This document shows, piece after piece, positions 15,580 to 23,639 of a stretch of DNA of 29,289 nucleotides. The first letter of the stretch is position 1, and each line of letters begins with the position of its first letter. Source of the stretch: an uncultured Eubacteriales bacterium (GTDB taxonomy: Bacteria > Bacillota > Clostridia > Oscillospirales > Ruminococcaceae); NCBI GenBank assembly GCA_902493155.1, contig CABUOE010000006.1, positions 1-29,289 on the forward strand. Direction: 5' to 3'. The translations under genes and the position numbers were made by a program. The notes under the pieces were generated by a model, which was given only the letters and a program-made list of their open reading frames with translations, was not told where the DNA came from and made no database searches.

Positions 15580-17007
15580 GTGGCTTTAAAAAGCATCGCC
15601 CAGCGTTGGTTTATCAACAGCTTTGCCGTCATTTTTGTCATCCTGCTGGCCATTGTAACCGGCAGTGGTTTTGTCATTCACAATTTTTATTATTCTTCGG
15701 TGCGGCAGTCGTTAAAATATCGGGCGAATTCGGTTTCCAGCACCATGCTCCAATACTCTGAAAACGCCTCCAACAGCAGCTTTTACACCTCGATGCGGGA
15801 GTACGTGGAGTCGTTTCCGGACAAAGATTTTGTCGAGCTGATGGCCATTGATCCCTACGGCAACGTGTCCATCACTTCCAGCGGTTTTTCCTATCAGAAG
15901 AAAGACAGGATGCCCGATTACAACGAGGCCCTCAGCACTCCAGACGGCACCGGCTACTACGTGGGCAAGCTGAGCAACGGCCAGAAAATCATGGCGGTCA
16001 CCCAGACAGTCAGTATAGTCAACAGCGAGATTTCTGCCATGCGGTTTGTGGTGTCTTTAGAAAATGTGGACGCTGTGATTTTTCAGCTCATTGCGGGAAT
16101 CAGCATTGTGGCGGCGGCGGTGTTGGCTTTGGTGCTCATATCTGGACTTTTATTTGTCAAAAGCATCGTCCGGCCGGTGCGGGATATCGGAACCGCTGCC
16201 CGGCAGATTGCCGGGGGAGATTTTAAAAGCCGTATCGAAAAGGTATCCAACGACGAAGTGGGCGAGCTGTGCGAGACCATTAACTTTATGGCGGACGAAC
16301 TGGAAAACAGCGAAAAGATGAAAAATGAGTTTATTTCCTCAGTGTCCCATGAGCTGCGAACGCCCCTAACCGCCATTAAGGGGTGGGCCGAGACACTCAT
16401 CGATACCGAGAATTACGATCTTGCCACTATGAAAAAGGGCATGCGAGTCATTAGTGCCGAGACGGAACGGCTTTCCGGCATGGTGGAGGAACTTCTCGAC
16501 TTCTCCCGTATCCAAAACGGCCGGTTCAGCTTGGTGTTCCAGAAGATGGACCTGCTGGCCGAGTTGGGAGAAGCGGTGCTCATGTACGCCGAAAAGGCCA
16601 AGCGGGACAGCATCGAAATTATCTACGAGGAGCCGGAGATGCTACCGGTAATTTATGGCGACAAAAACAGGCTGCGGCAGGTGTTCATCAATGTCATCGA
16701 CAACGCTATTAAATATTCCGATCCAGGGGGACGGGTGAAGATCGACGCCTTTGCCCGGGATGAAAATATTATGATTACAGTGGCGGATTCCGGCTGCGGC
16801 ATCAGTCCGGAAGACCTTCCCATGATCAAAACCAAATTTTTTAAGGCAAACCACACCCGCCGGGGCTCCGGCATCGGGTTGGCGGTGGCCAACGAGATCA
16901 TATCCATGCATCACGGCTCCATCGACATCGAAAGCACCCTGAACGTGGGAACCACCGTTATTATCACCATTCCCATCCACAATCCCGAAGAAGAACTCGA
17001 AGGGTAA
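15580..17007 (+). CDS. Membrane sensor histidine kinase
   Basis: The 475-residue kinase has a first membrane helix (about 13-35), an extracellular sensor region (about 36-165, consistent with a PAS/Cache-like fold, with FVELMAIDPYGNVSIT), a second helix (about 169-192), a HAMP domain (about 193-245), the H-box VSHELRTPLTAIKGWAETL with His257, and a HATPase_c domain with NVIDNAIKYSD (N box), VADSGCGIS (G1), FFKA (F box) and GSGIGLAVAN (G2). I chose GTG 15580 because AAGAAGGAG is 8 bases away; GTG 15571 overlaps that site. It is the obvious partner of the OmpR-type regulator upstream, from which it is separated by an unusual run of terminators. Confidence 0.94.
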   Translation: MALKSIAQRWFINSFAVIFVILLAIVTGSGFVIHNFYYSSVRQSLKYRANSVSSTMLQYSENASNSSFYTSMREYVESFPDKDFVELMAIDPYGNVSITSSGFSYQKKDRMPDYNEALSTPDGTGYYVGKLSNGQKIMAVTQTVSIVNSEISAMRFVVSLENVDAVIFQLIAGISIVAAAVLALVLISGLLFVKSIVRPVRDIGTAARQIAGGDFKSRIEKVSNDEVGELCETINFMADELENSEKMKNEFISSVSHELRTPLTAIKGWAETLIDTENYDLATMKKGMRVISAETERLSGMVEELLDFSRIQNGRFSLVFQKMDLLAELGEAVLMYAEKAKRDSIEIIYEEPEMLPVIYGDKNRLRQVFINVIDNAIKYSDPGGRVKIDAFARDENIMITVADSGCGISPEDLPMIKTKFFKANHTRRGSGIGLAVANEIISMHHGSIDIESTLNVGTTVIITIPIHNPEEELEG

Positions 17008-17045
17008 GGATTTATCCCTGATTGATAGAAAGGATCATCAAACCA

Positions 17046-17972
17046 ATGAGCAAGAATTTTAAAACATCCATCGGCGGACAGGCGGTGCTGGAAGGCGTGA
17101 TGATGCGCGGCGTGCGCAAATCCGCCATGGCGGTCCGTAAGCCGGACAAAACCATCCATCTAGAGGAATGGGACAATAAAACTCCCAGCAAAATTTCAAA
17201 AGTCCCTTTTATCCGCGGCATCTTTACCTTTATCGCCAGTCTGGTAGACGGGTACAAATGTCTGATGAAATCGGCGGAGATTTCCACCGAGGGCATCGAG
17301 GATGAAGAGCCTCAGAGCAAGTTTGAGAAATGGCTGGACGAAAAGTGCGGCGAGAGCTTAATGAAAGTCGTCATGGTTATCAGTTCCATTTTGGGCTTTG
17401 GCATCGCCATCGGGCTGTTTATGTTCCTGCCAGCCTGGCTGGTAGGTCTGATGCGGGATTTTGTCCCCCGGTGGGGACTGTCCCTTGTGGAAGGGCTCAT
17501 TAAAATCGTCATTTTTGTGGCCTATTTGGCCCTCTGTGCTCAGATTCCCGATATGAAGCGGCTGTTCCAGTACCATGGAGCGGAGCATAAGACGATTTTC
17601 TGCTACGAGGCGGGAGAAGAACTGACGGTAGAGAATGTCCGGAAACAAAGACGGTTCCATCCTCGTTGCGGCACCAGCTTTCTCGTCATTGTGCTGATAC
17701 TCAGTATCCTGATTTTTTCGGTGGTCACATGGAGCAATCCATTTGTCCGCACGGTACTGAAAATTGCTTTGCTGCCGGTGGTGGTGGGCATCGCTTACGA
17801 GCTCATCCGGTTGGCGGGACGGTACGACAACCTCTTTACGAGAATCATCTCCTTCCCCGGCTTGCAGATCCAGCGGATCACTACCAACGAGCCGGACGAC
17901 GACCAGATCGAAGTGGCTATCGCTTCCATGAAGCCGGTTTTGCCGGAAGTTGAGGGCGAAGATAAATGGTAA
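17046..17972 (+). CDS. DUF1385 membrane protein (YqhQ family)
   Basis: The 308-residue protein opens with the family hallmark KTSIGGQAVLEGVMMRG, followed by a cytoplasmic segment, several membrane helices (about 105-135, 150-165 and 215-255) and a conserved loop with YHGAEHKTIFCYEAGE and RRFHPRCGTSF. The His, Glu and Cys residues of that loop could bind metal, which is inference. The family (YqhQ in B. subtilis) has no firm biochemical role. I chose ATG 17046, since the upstream TTG start would place AAAGGAT inside the coding region. It overlaps prmC by 7 bases, the usual Clostridia DUF1385-prmC linkage, so the two are translationally coupled. Confidence 0.93.
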   Translation: MSKNFKTSIGGQAVLEGVMMRGVRKSAMAVRKPDKTIHLEEWDNKTPSKISKVPFIRGIFTFIASLVDGYKCLMKSAEISTEGIEDEEPQSKFEKWLDEKCGESLMKVVMVISSILGFGIAIGLFMFLPAWLVGLMRDFVPRWGLSLVEGLIKIVIFVAYLALCAQIPDMKRLFQYHGAEHKTIFCYEAGEELTVENVRKQRRFHPRCGTSFLVIVLILSILIFSVVTWSNPFVRTVLKIALLPVVVGIAYELIRLAGRYDNLFTRIISFPGLQIQRITTNEPDDDQIEVAIASMKPVLPEVEGEDKW

Positions 17973-18820
17973 ATCGGGAAATAATCGATTTACAAAAGGT
18001 ATATGTCGAAATCAAGAATACGCTGAGTGATTATGTAGAGACGCCGGATTTTGAGGCGCAGCAGATCCTGCGGCAGATTTTTGGCGCCAGCTACAGTGAG
18101 ATTTTGGCTGGCGGAAAGAGGTCGGCTTCTCCCGAACAGCTAGAGCAGGTGCGGCAAATTGTTTCCCGGCGGTGTGAGCATTATCCTCTCCAATATCTGT
18201 TGGGGGAATGGGAATTTTTCGGCCGGCCGTTTCTCATTGGGGAGGGAGTTTTGATCCCCCGGGCCGACACCGAGGTGCTGGTGGAGGAAACGCTCCGTTT
18301 TTTGAAGCCGCTTTCCGCTCCTAAGGTACTTGATTTGTGCAGCGGAAGCGGATGCATCGGCCTTACCATCGCGCTGGAGCGAAAAGATGCCCAGGTGACG
18401 GTGGCGGAGAAGTTCTCTGCGGCATTCTCTTACCTCACAAAGAACAACGAGCGGCTTGGAGCAAACGTGAAATGCGCGCTGGGAGATGCTCTGTCGCCGG
18501 ACACGGCGGAAGGGCCATTTGACCTTATCGTATCAAACCCGCCCTATCTGACGGGACGGGATATGGAGGAACTCCAGACAGAAGTGCGGTTTGAACCGGC
18601 GGAAGCATTGTACGGCGAGGACGACGGGCTCTATTTTTACCGGGAATTGACGAAAATTTATGCTCCAAAGCTCCGTCCCGGCGGGATGCTGGCCTATGAA
18701 ATCGGGGAAGGGCAGCAGGATGCGGTGTCGGATATGCTGGCGGCTGCGTCTTTAAAATCCATTTGCCAAACAAGGGACTACAATGGTATAATAAGATGCA
18801 TCACGGGGAAAAAACTCTGA
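17966..18820 (+). CDS. prmC: Release factor glutamine methyltransferase PrmC
   Basis: PrmC methylates the glutamine of the GGQ motif in peptide chain release factors, using S-adenosylmethionine. The 284-residue protein has the helical N-terminal substrate domain (about 1-90, with PLQYLLGEWEFFGRPF), the SAM-binding motif VLDLCSGSGCIGLTIA, and the catalytic NPPY in IVSNPPYLTG. Motif order and length are typical. The start ATG overlaps the end of the DUF1385 gene. The usual follower prfA (release factor 1) is absent here and recA follows instead. A promoter-like site for recA lies inside the last 60 bases of this gene. Confidence 0.95.
   Translation: MVNREIIDLQKVYVEIKNTLSDYVETPDFEAQQILRQIFGASYSEILAGGKRSASPEQLEQVRQIVSRRCEHYPLQYLLGEWEFFGRPFLIGEGVLIPRADTEVLVEETLRFLKPLSAPKVLDLCSGSGCIGLTIALERKDAQVTVAEKFSAAFSYLTKNNERLGANVKCALGDALSPDTAEGPFDLIVSNPPYLTGRDMEELQTEVRFEPAEALYGEDDGLYFYRELTKIYAPKLRPGGMLAYEIGEGQQDAVSDMLAAASLKSICQTRDYNGIIRCITGKKL
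18763..18792 (+). promoter_or_regulatory. Probable recA promoter within the prmC 3' end
   Basis: TTGCCA (18763-18768) and a perfect TATAAT (18787-18792) are 18 bases apart, about 80 bases upstream of the recA start. A small hairpin, ACGGC/GCCGT (18836-18851), lies in the leader. I see no Bacillus-type LexA site (GAAC-N4-GTTC) nearby. Confidence 0.6.
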
Positions 18821-18871
18821 TTTTGTGTGAAGATTACGGCCTAAACGCCGTTTGAAAGGAATGGTAACGAC

Positions 18872-20065
18872 ATGGCGAAAGCGAAACCAGCGGTAGACAA
18901 CAAGGCGGCAGACGAAAAACAGTCTGCAAAGATGAGGGCTTTACAGACGGCCATCGACCAGATCGAAAAGGCTTACGGCGCGGGTTCTATCATGAAATTG
19001 GGACAGACGACGACCCTCAACGTAGATGTGATTCCAACAGGTTCTCTGGGGCTCGACATTGCCCTGGGCGTAGGCGGCGTGCCGAAGGGAAGAATCGTCG
19101 AAATTTACGGGCCGGAGTCTTCTGGTAAAACAACCGTTGCTCTTCAGATGGTGGCACAGGCTCAGAAAGCCGGCGGAACCGCTGCGTTTATCGACGTGGA
19201 GCACGCCCTTGATCCGGTTTACGCTGGTGCGCTGGGCGTGGATATCGACGGACTGTTGGTTTCCCAGCCGGACACCGGCGAACAGGCGCTGGAAATCACC
19301 GAGGCGCTGGTGCGCTCTGGAGCTATCGATATCGTTGTCATCGACTCGGTTGCCGCTATGGTCACCAAAGCGGAAATCGAAGGCGAGATGGGCGAGAGCC
19401 ACATGGGCCTCCAGGCTAGGCTCATGTCCCAGGCTATGAGAAAGCTGACCGGTATCATTGGTAAATCCAACTGCGTCGCCATCTTTATCAATCAGATTCG
19501 TGAAAAAATCGGCGTTATGTTCGGAAATCCCGAAACGACTACCGGCGGACGAGCGCTCAAATATTTCGCTACTGTCCGCATCGACGTCCGCAAGGGCGAG
19601 GCCATCAAGGACGGCAACGAGATCATTGGAAACGTGACCAAGTGCAAGGTCGTAAAAAACAAGGTGGCTCCTCCCTTCAAAGAGTGTACCTTTGATTTGC
19701 TGTACGGCGAAGGCACCTCTTACGAGGGCGAAATCATCGACATTGGAACGGCGCTGGGCGTTATCGTCAAGTCCGGCTCCTGGTACAGCTATAAAGGCGA
19801 GCGGATCGGCCAGGGCAAGGAAAAAGTTCGGCAGTTTTTGAAGGAACACCCGGAAATTTCCGCCGAGGTGGAGCAGATTATCCGGGACAACATGGACAAG
19901 CTGGTTTTTGCTCCGTCTAAAGGAGCTAAGGGCGGAAACATTGAAATCCGCAAGGGAACCGATGTGGCGGTGGACGCGGCACCTAAAGCTCCGGCCTCCG
20001 GCAGCTCCGACGCCCTCACTGACATCGTTTTGGACGTGGAAGCCGATCTCGAAGACTTTGAATAA
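18872..20065 (+). CDS. recA: Recombinase RecA
   Basis: RecA forms filaments on single-stranded DNA, drives strand exchange and stimulates LexA cleavage. The 397-residue protein has Walker A GPESSGKT (80-87), VEHALDPVYA, the Walker B region DIVVIDSVAA, the MAW-like loop GEMGESHMGLQARLMSQ, INQIREKIGVMFGNPETTTGG (DNA-binding loop 2) and a C-terminal domain followed by a long acidic tail (about residues 365-397) rich in Ala and Asp. The tail is longer than in B. subtilis RecA. AAAGGAATGG precedes ATG 18872. Its stop overlaps the recX start by one base (TAATG), so the two are translationally coupled. Confidence 0.98.
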   Translation: MAKAKPAVDNKAADEKQSAKMRALQTAIDQIEKAYGAGSIMKLGQTTTLNVDVIPTGSLGLDIALGVGGVPKGRIVEIYGPESSGKTTVALQMVAQAQKAGGTAAFIDVEHALDPVYAGALGVDIDGLLVSQPDTGEQALEITEALVRSGAIDIVVIDSVAAMVTKAEIEGEMGESHMGLQARLMSQAMRKLTGIIGKSNCVAIFINQIREKIGVMFGNPETTTGGRALKYFATVRIDVRKGEAIKDGNEIIGNVTKCKVVKNKVAPPFKECTFDLLYGEGTSYEGEIIDIGTALGVIVKSGSWYSYKGERIGQGKEKVRQFLKEHPEISAEVEQIIRDNMDKLVFAPSKGAKGGNIEIRKGTDVAVDAAPKAPASGSSDALTDIVLDVEADLEDFE

Positions 20066-20679
20066 TGGTCATCACCGATATTTTTAAAAAGCAGGGTACC
20101 CGCTACCAAATTGAGGTAGACGGGGAATACTGGACCATCCTCGACGTGGAAATTGTCGCTGATTTTCACCTGAAAAAGGGGATGGAGGTCACTGAAGGGT
20201 TACAAGCGGAAGTTCAGTGGGCCGCCGATTACCGTCGGGGCAAAGAGCGGGCCCTTTACCTGTTGGGATACCGGGATCACTGCCGGAAGGAATTGGTGGA
20301 CAAACTCTCCAAAAACCTCGACCGGGAACTGGCCGAGGAAATCGCCGACAAAATGGAAGAACTGGGCTTTCTCGATGACCGGAAATACGCCGAAAAGCTC
20401 GCCCGACACCTGATTCTCGTCAAAAAGCGGGGAGAGCGCCGGGCTTTGCAGGAAATGGTGCTTAAGGGCATTGATCGGGAAACTGCTATCGAGGCAATCT
20501 CTTTGGTGGAACCGGACGAAAATATGCTGCAAGAGCTGATAGAACGGAAATACCTCCGCTACCTGGGAGATGAAAAGGGCCGGAATAAAGTCATCGCCGC
20601 CCTGATGCGCTTAGGACACGATTACGGCGACGTGGTTCGGGCTGTGGACGAGGCGGCAGCTGCCTTAAAAGAAGAATAG
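20065..20679 (+). CDS. recX: RecA regulator RecX
   Basis: RecX binds within the RecA filament groove and limits its growth and strand exchange. The 204-residue protein has an N-terminal beta segment (TRYQIEVDGEYWTI) and then three helical RecX repeats, recognised by RALYLLGYRDHCRKELVDKL, GFLDDRKYAEKLARHLI, KRGERRALQEMVLKGIDRE and a C-terminal AALMRLGHDYGDVVRAV. Size is normal for the Firmicute form with its extended N-terminus. Its ATG overlaps the recA stop, so the ratio of the two proteins is likely set by coupled translation. No separate promoter is needed. rimO follows after 47 bases. Confidence 0.93.
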   Translation: MVITDIFKKQGTRYQIEVDGEYWTILDVEIVADFHLKKGMEVTEGLQAEVQWAADYRRGKERALYLLGYRDHCRKELVDKLSKNLDRELAEEIADKMEELGFLDDRKYAEKLARHLILVKKRGERRALQEMVLKGIDRETAIEAISLVEPDENMLQELIERKYLRYLGDEKGRNKVIAALMRLGHDYGDVVRAVDEAAAALKEE

Positions 20680-20726
20680 CCGCATAACAAGAAAGAAATC
20701 GCAATAGATATAGATGGAGGAATACT

Positions 20727-22058
20727 ATGCCAATCAAGGTGGGGATGGTCTCACTGGGATGTCCCAAAAATCAGGTGGATGCCGAGCTTTTGCTGAGCAA
20801 AATCAAAAACGACGGGTATGTTCTGGAACCAGATTCCGGAAACTGTGACGTGGTCATTATCAATACCTGCGGCTTTATCGAAAGCGCCAAGCAGGAAGCC
20901 ATCGAAAATATTCTCGAGTTTATCACCCTGAAAAAAGAGGGAACCATTAAGAAGATTATCGTCACAGGCTGTTTGGCGGAGCGCTATCGGGACGAAATCG
21001 CCAAGGAGATGCCCGAAGTGGATGCCATTATCGGCATCGGCAGCAACGATAAGATCGTCGATGCCATCAAAGGCGTCATGCGGGGCGAAAAGGTGTACCT
21101 TTACGGGGAAAAATCCGATTTGCCACTGGAGGGGGACCGGGTGCTGACCACCTTGCCCTTTTACGCCTACCTGAAGATTGCCGAGGGCTGCGACAACTGC
21201 TGCTCCTACTGCGCCATTCCCTCTATCCGCGGAAGATTCCGCAGCCGCCCTATGGAAAGTATCGTCAAAGAGGCGGAGAGCTTAGCGGCTCGCGGTGTCA
21301 AAGAGCTGATCGTCGTCGCCCAGGACACCACGAGATACGGGCAGGATTTATACAGTGAGTATAAACTTGCAGAATTACTACAAAAATTGGCACAAATCGA
21401 CGGCTTTCGGTGGATTCGTGTGCTGTACGCTTATCCTGAGCGGATTACCGACGAGCTCTTGGAAGTGATGGCGTCGGAGCCGAGAATCGCAAAATATATC
21501 GACATTCCCCTCCAGCACTGTAACAAACAGATTCTGCGGGATATGAATCGTCCCGGCGCCCGGGAGACCATCGAGGCGCTTATCAGCAAGGTGCGGGAAA
21601 AAGTGCCGGGTATCACCGTCCGCACGACACTGATTGCCGGTTTCCCCGGCGAGACGGAGGAGCAATTTGAGGAGCTCTGTCAGTTTGTCAAGGATATGCG
21701 GTTCGACCGGCTGGGATGCTTTGCCTATTCGCCGGAAGAGGGAACCCCTGCCGCTGAGATGGAAGGTCAGCTGGATGAACAGCTGAAAATTCACCGGGCA
21801 GAAATTGTCACCGAAGAACAGATGAACATCATGGCCCAGCAAAACGAGAAAAAGGTGGGCCAAACGGTGACGGTAGTCACCGAGGGCTTCGACCGGTTTG
21901 GAGAGTGCTATTTTGGCCGCAGCGAGGCTGATGCACCCGACATCGACGGGAAGATCTTCTTTACTTCGGAGAAAAAATTGTCTGTCGGTGACTTTGTAAA
22001 AGTCGCCCTGGAGGATACCTTGGATTTAGATTTGATCGGCTCTGTCGTGGAGGATTAG
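20727..22058 (+). CDS. rimO: Ribosomal protein S12 methylthiotransferase RimO
   Basis: RimO is a radical-SAM enzyme that adds a methylthio group to the conserved aspartate of ribosomal protein S12. The 443-residue protein has the N-terminal UPF0004 domain (VSLGCPKNQVDAE, NTCGFIESAKQE, VTGCLAERY, whose cysteines bind the auxiliary Fe-S cluster), a radical-SAM domain with CDNCCSYCAIPSIRG (cluster ligands Cys155, Cys159, Cys162), the family-typical PLQHCNKQILRDMNRPG, and a C-terminal TRAM domain. The sequence after the SAM cysteines and the CPKN start distinguish RimO from MiaB, whose gene is also present in this window at 24843. GGAGG precedes ATG 20727. It is cotranscribed with pgsA by spacing. 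Confidence 0.96.
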   Translation: MPIKVGMVSLGCPKNQVDAELLLSKIKNDGYVLEPDSGNCDVVIINTCGFIESAKQEAIENILEFITLKKEGTIKKIIVTGCLAERYRDEIAKEMPEVDAIIGIGSNDKIVDAIKGVMRGEKVYLYGEKSDLPLEGDRVLTTLPFYAYLKIAEGCDNCCSYCAIPSIRGRFRSRPMESIVKEAESLAARGVKELIVVAQDTTRYGQDLYSEYKLAELLQKLAQIDGFRWIRVLYAYPERITDELLEVMASEPRIAKYIDIPLQHCNKQILRDMNRPGARETIEALISKVREKVPGITVRTTLIAGFPGETEEQFEELCQFVKDMRFDRLGCFAYSPEEGTPAAEMEGQLDEQLKIHRAEIVTEEQMNIMAQQNEKKVGQTVTVVTEGFDRFGECYFGRSEADAPDIDGKIFFTSEKKLSVGDFVKVALEDTLDLDLIGSVVED

Positions 22059-22095
22059 AGCCACACCACCCATTCGGAAAGGAATGTGAACCGTT

Positions 22096-22656
22096 TTGAA
22101 CACACCCAACAAGCTGACTATCGTCAGAATGATCCTCGCTCCGGTATTTTTACTTTTCCTGCTGGGAGATTTTATTCCGTGGCACTATCTTTGGGCGCTC
22201 ATCGTTTTCGCCGTGGCCTCGGGCACTGATGCGCTGGACGGACATTTGGCCCGAAAGCATCAGCTCATCACAAACTTTGGGAAATTTCTCGACCCGTTAG
22301 CTGACAAAATCCTAGTTTTTTCCGCGCTGATTGCTTTTATCGACCTGGGGTTTGCAAGCTCCGTCGCCGTCATTATCATGATGGCCCGAGAGTTTCTTGT
22401 CACCTCTCTGCGGCTGGTGGCGTCGGACAACGGGACGGTTATCGCGGCCAGCAAGCTTGGAAAGCTCAAGACGGCCATGACCATGGCAGCTATCGTGGTG
22501 GTGCTCTGTCTGTCGGCTATTTGCGAAGTTTCCTCCTTTACAGTAGATATTGCACTTATCAGCAACATTTTAGTTTGGGTGGCGGCGGCCATCACCCTTT
22601 TGTCCGGCGGCGAATACCTCTGGAAAAACCGGGCTCAGTTCAGTTCCGACAAATAG
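22096..22656 (+). CDS. pgsA: CDP-diacylglycerol--glycerol-3-phosphate phosphatidyltransferase
   Basis: PgsA makes phosphatidylglycerol phosphate, the committed step to anionic membrane lipids. The 186-residue integral membrane protein begins NTPNKLTIVRM, typical of the family, and contains the CDP-alcohol phosphotransferase motif D-x2-D-G-x2-A-R-x8-G-x3-D-x3-D, visible from GTDALDGHLAR to KFLDPLADK. Further hydrophobic helices follow. The start is TTG 22096, with AAAGGA 12 bases upstream; no better in-frame start is nearby. It closes the run prmC-recA-recX-rimO-pgsA, an order shared with many Clostridia and Bacilli in part (pgsA usually lies near recA and cinA). cinA is absent here. Confidence 0.95.
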   Translation: MNTPNKLTIVRMILAPVFLLFLLGDFIPWHYLWALIVFAVASGTDALDGHLARKHQLITNFGKFLDPLADKILVFSALIAFIDLGFASSVAVIIMMAREFLVTSLRLVASDNGTVIAASKLGKLKTAMTMAAIVVVLCLSAICEVSSFTVDIALISNILVWVAAAITLLSGGEYLWKNRAQFSSDK

Positions 22657-22704
22657 ATAACATTCTCATAGAGCCAATCTTTTTTCCCTGCATATGATGG
22701 TAAC

Positions 22705-22737
22705 AAGGCAGAGGGCGTAAGCGTTGCCCCCTGCCTT
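22705..22737 (+). terminator. Hairpin after pgsA, probable weak terminator
   Basis: AAGGCAG (22705-22711) pairs with CTGCCTT (22731-22737), and GGGC with GCCC just inside across one mismatch. No T run follows, so it may be Rho-type, weak or only a 3'-end stabiliser. Confidence 0.45.
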
Positions 22738-22768
22738 ACTCGTTATATTCCGGCGGTATTTTCAAAAG

Positions 22769-22797
22769 TTGACAAGAAATGGAAAACGTAGTTAAAT
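22769..22797 (+). promoter_or_regulatory. SigA-type promoter for cysE
   Basis: A perfect -35 TTGACA (22769-22774) and TTAAAT (22792-22797) are 17 bases apart, about 70 bases upstream of the cysE start. Confidence 0.72.
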
Positions 22798-22819
22798 AAG
22801 ATTACAACAACGACATTCC

Positions 22820-22851
22820 AAACTGTGGTGTTACAACCTACACAGTTTTTT
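22820..22851 (+). promoter_or_regulatory. Terminator-like hairpin in the cysE leader
   Basis: AAACTGTG (22820-22827) pairs with CACAGTTT (22841-22848), followed by three more T residues, between the cysE promoter and its ribosome site. The position and T run suggest a leader attenuator. The transcribed leader is too short for a T-box and no antiterminator fold is obvious to me. Confidence 0.45.
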
Positions 22852-22866
22852 ATAAAGGTGGTTTTT

Positions 22867-23541
22867 ATGCTAGACCGAGTCCGAGCGGATATCCGGGCAA
22901 TCAAAGAACGCGACCCGGCATCCCGAAACTCATTTGAAATCGTATTGCTCTATTCGGGGCTGCACGCTATTATGCTTCATCGTCCCGCGCATTTTTTATA
23001 CCGGCATAAGTGGTTTTTTCTTGCGCGTTTTCTTTCCCAGTTCGCCCGTTTTCTGACCGGGATCGAGATCCATCCGGGGGCTAAAATCGGCAAAGGAGTT
23101 TTTATCGACCACGGCAGCGGTGTCGTCATCGGCGAGACTACGGAAATCGGCGACGGCTGTACCATCTACCAAGGGGCGACCTTGGGCGGTACCGGTAAAG
23201 AAAAAGGAAAACGGCATCCCACTTTGGGAAAAAATGTGCTGGTGGGTACCGGTGCGAAGATTTTGGGGCCTTTTAAGGTGGGAGATAACTCCAAAATTGC
23301 CGCCAATGCAGTGGTGCTGGAGGAAATTCCACCCAATTCCACCGCTGTCGGCGTCCCTGCACGAGTCGTCAAGCAAAACGGCGTGCGAATTTGCGAGGAC
23401 TTAGACCAGATTCACATTCCCGACCCGGTTTCTCAGGAGCTTTGCCAGATGCGGTACCGGATCGACAAGCTGGAAAAGCTGTTGAGAGAGCAAAATACTT
23501 CACATGTTGAACCGGATGCTGGGGAAAATAAGGGAGAATAA
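22867..23541 (+). CDS. cysE: Serine O-acetyltransferase CysE
   Basis: CysE transfers acetyl from acetyl-CoA to serine, giving O-acetylserine for cysteine synthesis. The 224-residue protein has the short Firmicute N-terminal helical part (DRVRADIRAIKERDPAS, with HRPAHFLYRH), then the left-handed beta-helix hexapeptide repeats (IHPGAKIGKGVFIDHGSG, VIGETTEIGDGCTIYQGAT, LGKNVLVGTGAKILG, PPNSTAVGVPARVVK) and a charged tail. The active-site histidines of the family fit IDHGSG and KRHPTLG. ATG 22867 follows AAAGGTGG; the in-frame upstream GTG would lie inside the leader hairpin. It has its own promoter, and no cysteine synthase gene is adjacent. Confidence 0.95.
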   Translation: MLDRVRADIRAIKERDPASRNSFEIVLLYSGLHAIMLHRPAHFLYRHKWFFLARFLSQFARFLTGIEIHPGAKIGKGVFIDHGSGVVIGETTEIGDGCTIYQGATLGGTGKEKGKRHPTLGKNVLVGTGAKILGPFKVGDNSKIAANAVVLEEIPPNSTAVGVPARVVKQNGVRICEDLDQIHIPDPVSQELCQMRYRIDKLEKLLREQNTSHVEPDAGENKGE

Positions 23542-23639
23542 AATATTCAGGTGAAGTGATTTGTATTTTTGACAGATAGAGAAAAAATACGAATCAGCTT
23601 GGCACTTTTCCGATTTATTTTTGTCAGGAGGGCGTTTGT

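Noticed and set aside
18941..19849. 302-codon minus-strand frame opposite recA
   Set aside because: It mirrors recA codons throughout, matches no family and has no ribosome site; a long antisense shadow.
22798..22866. T-box riboswitch upstream of cysE
   Set aside because: The leader is only about 60 bases; no room for stem I or the T-box bulge sequence.
23569..23597. Promoter for the PfkB-family kinase from TTGACA at 23569
   Set aside because: No acceptable -10 lies 16-18 bases downstream (AATCAG); the TTGACA overlaps an AT-rich inverted repeat.
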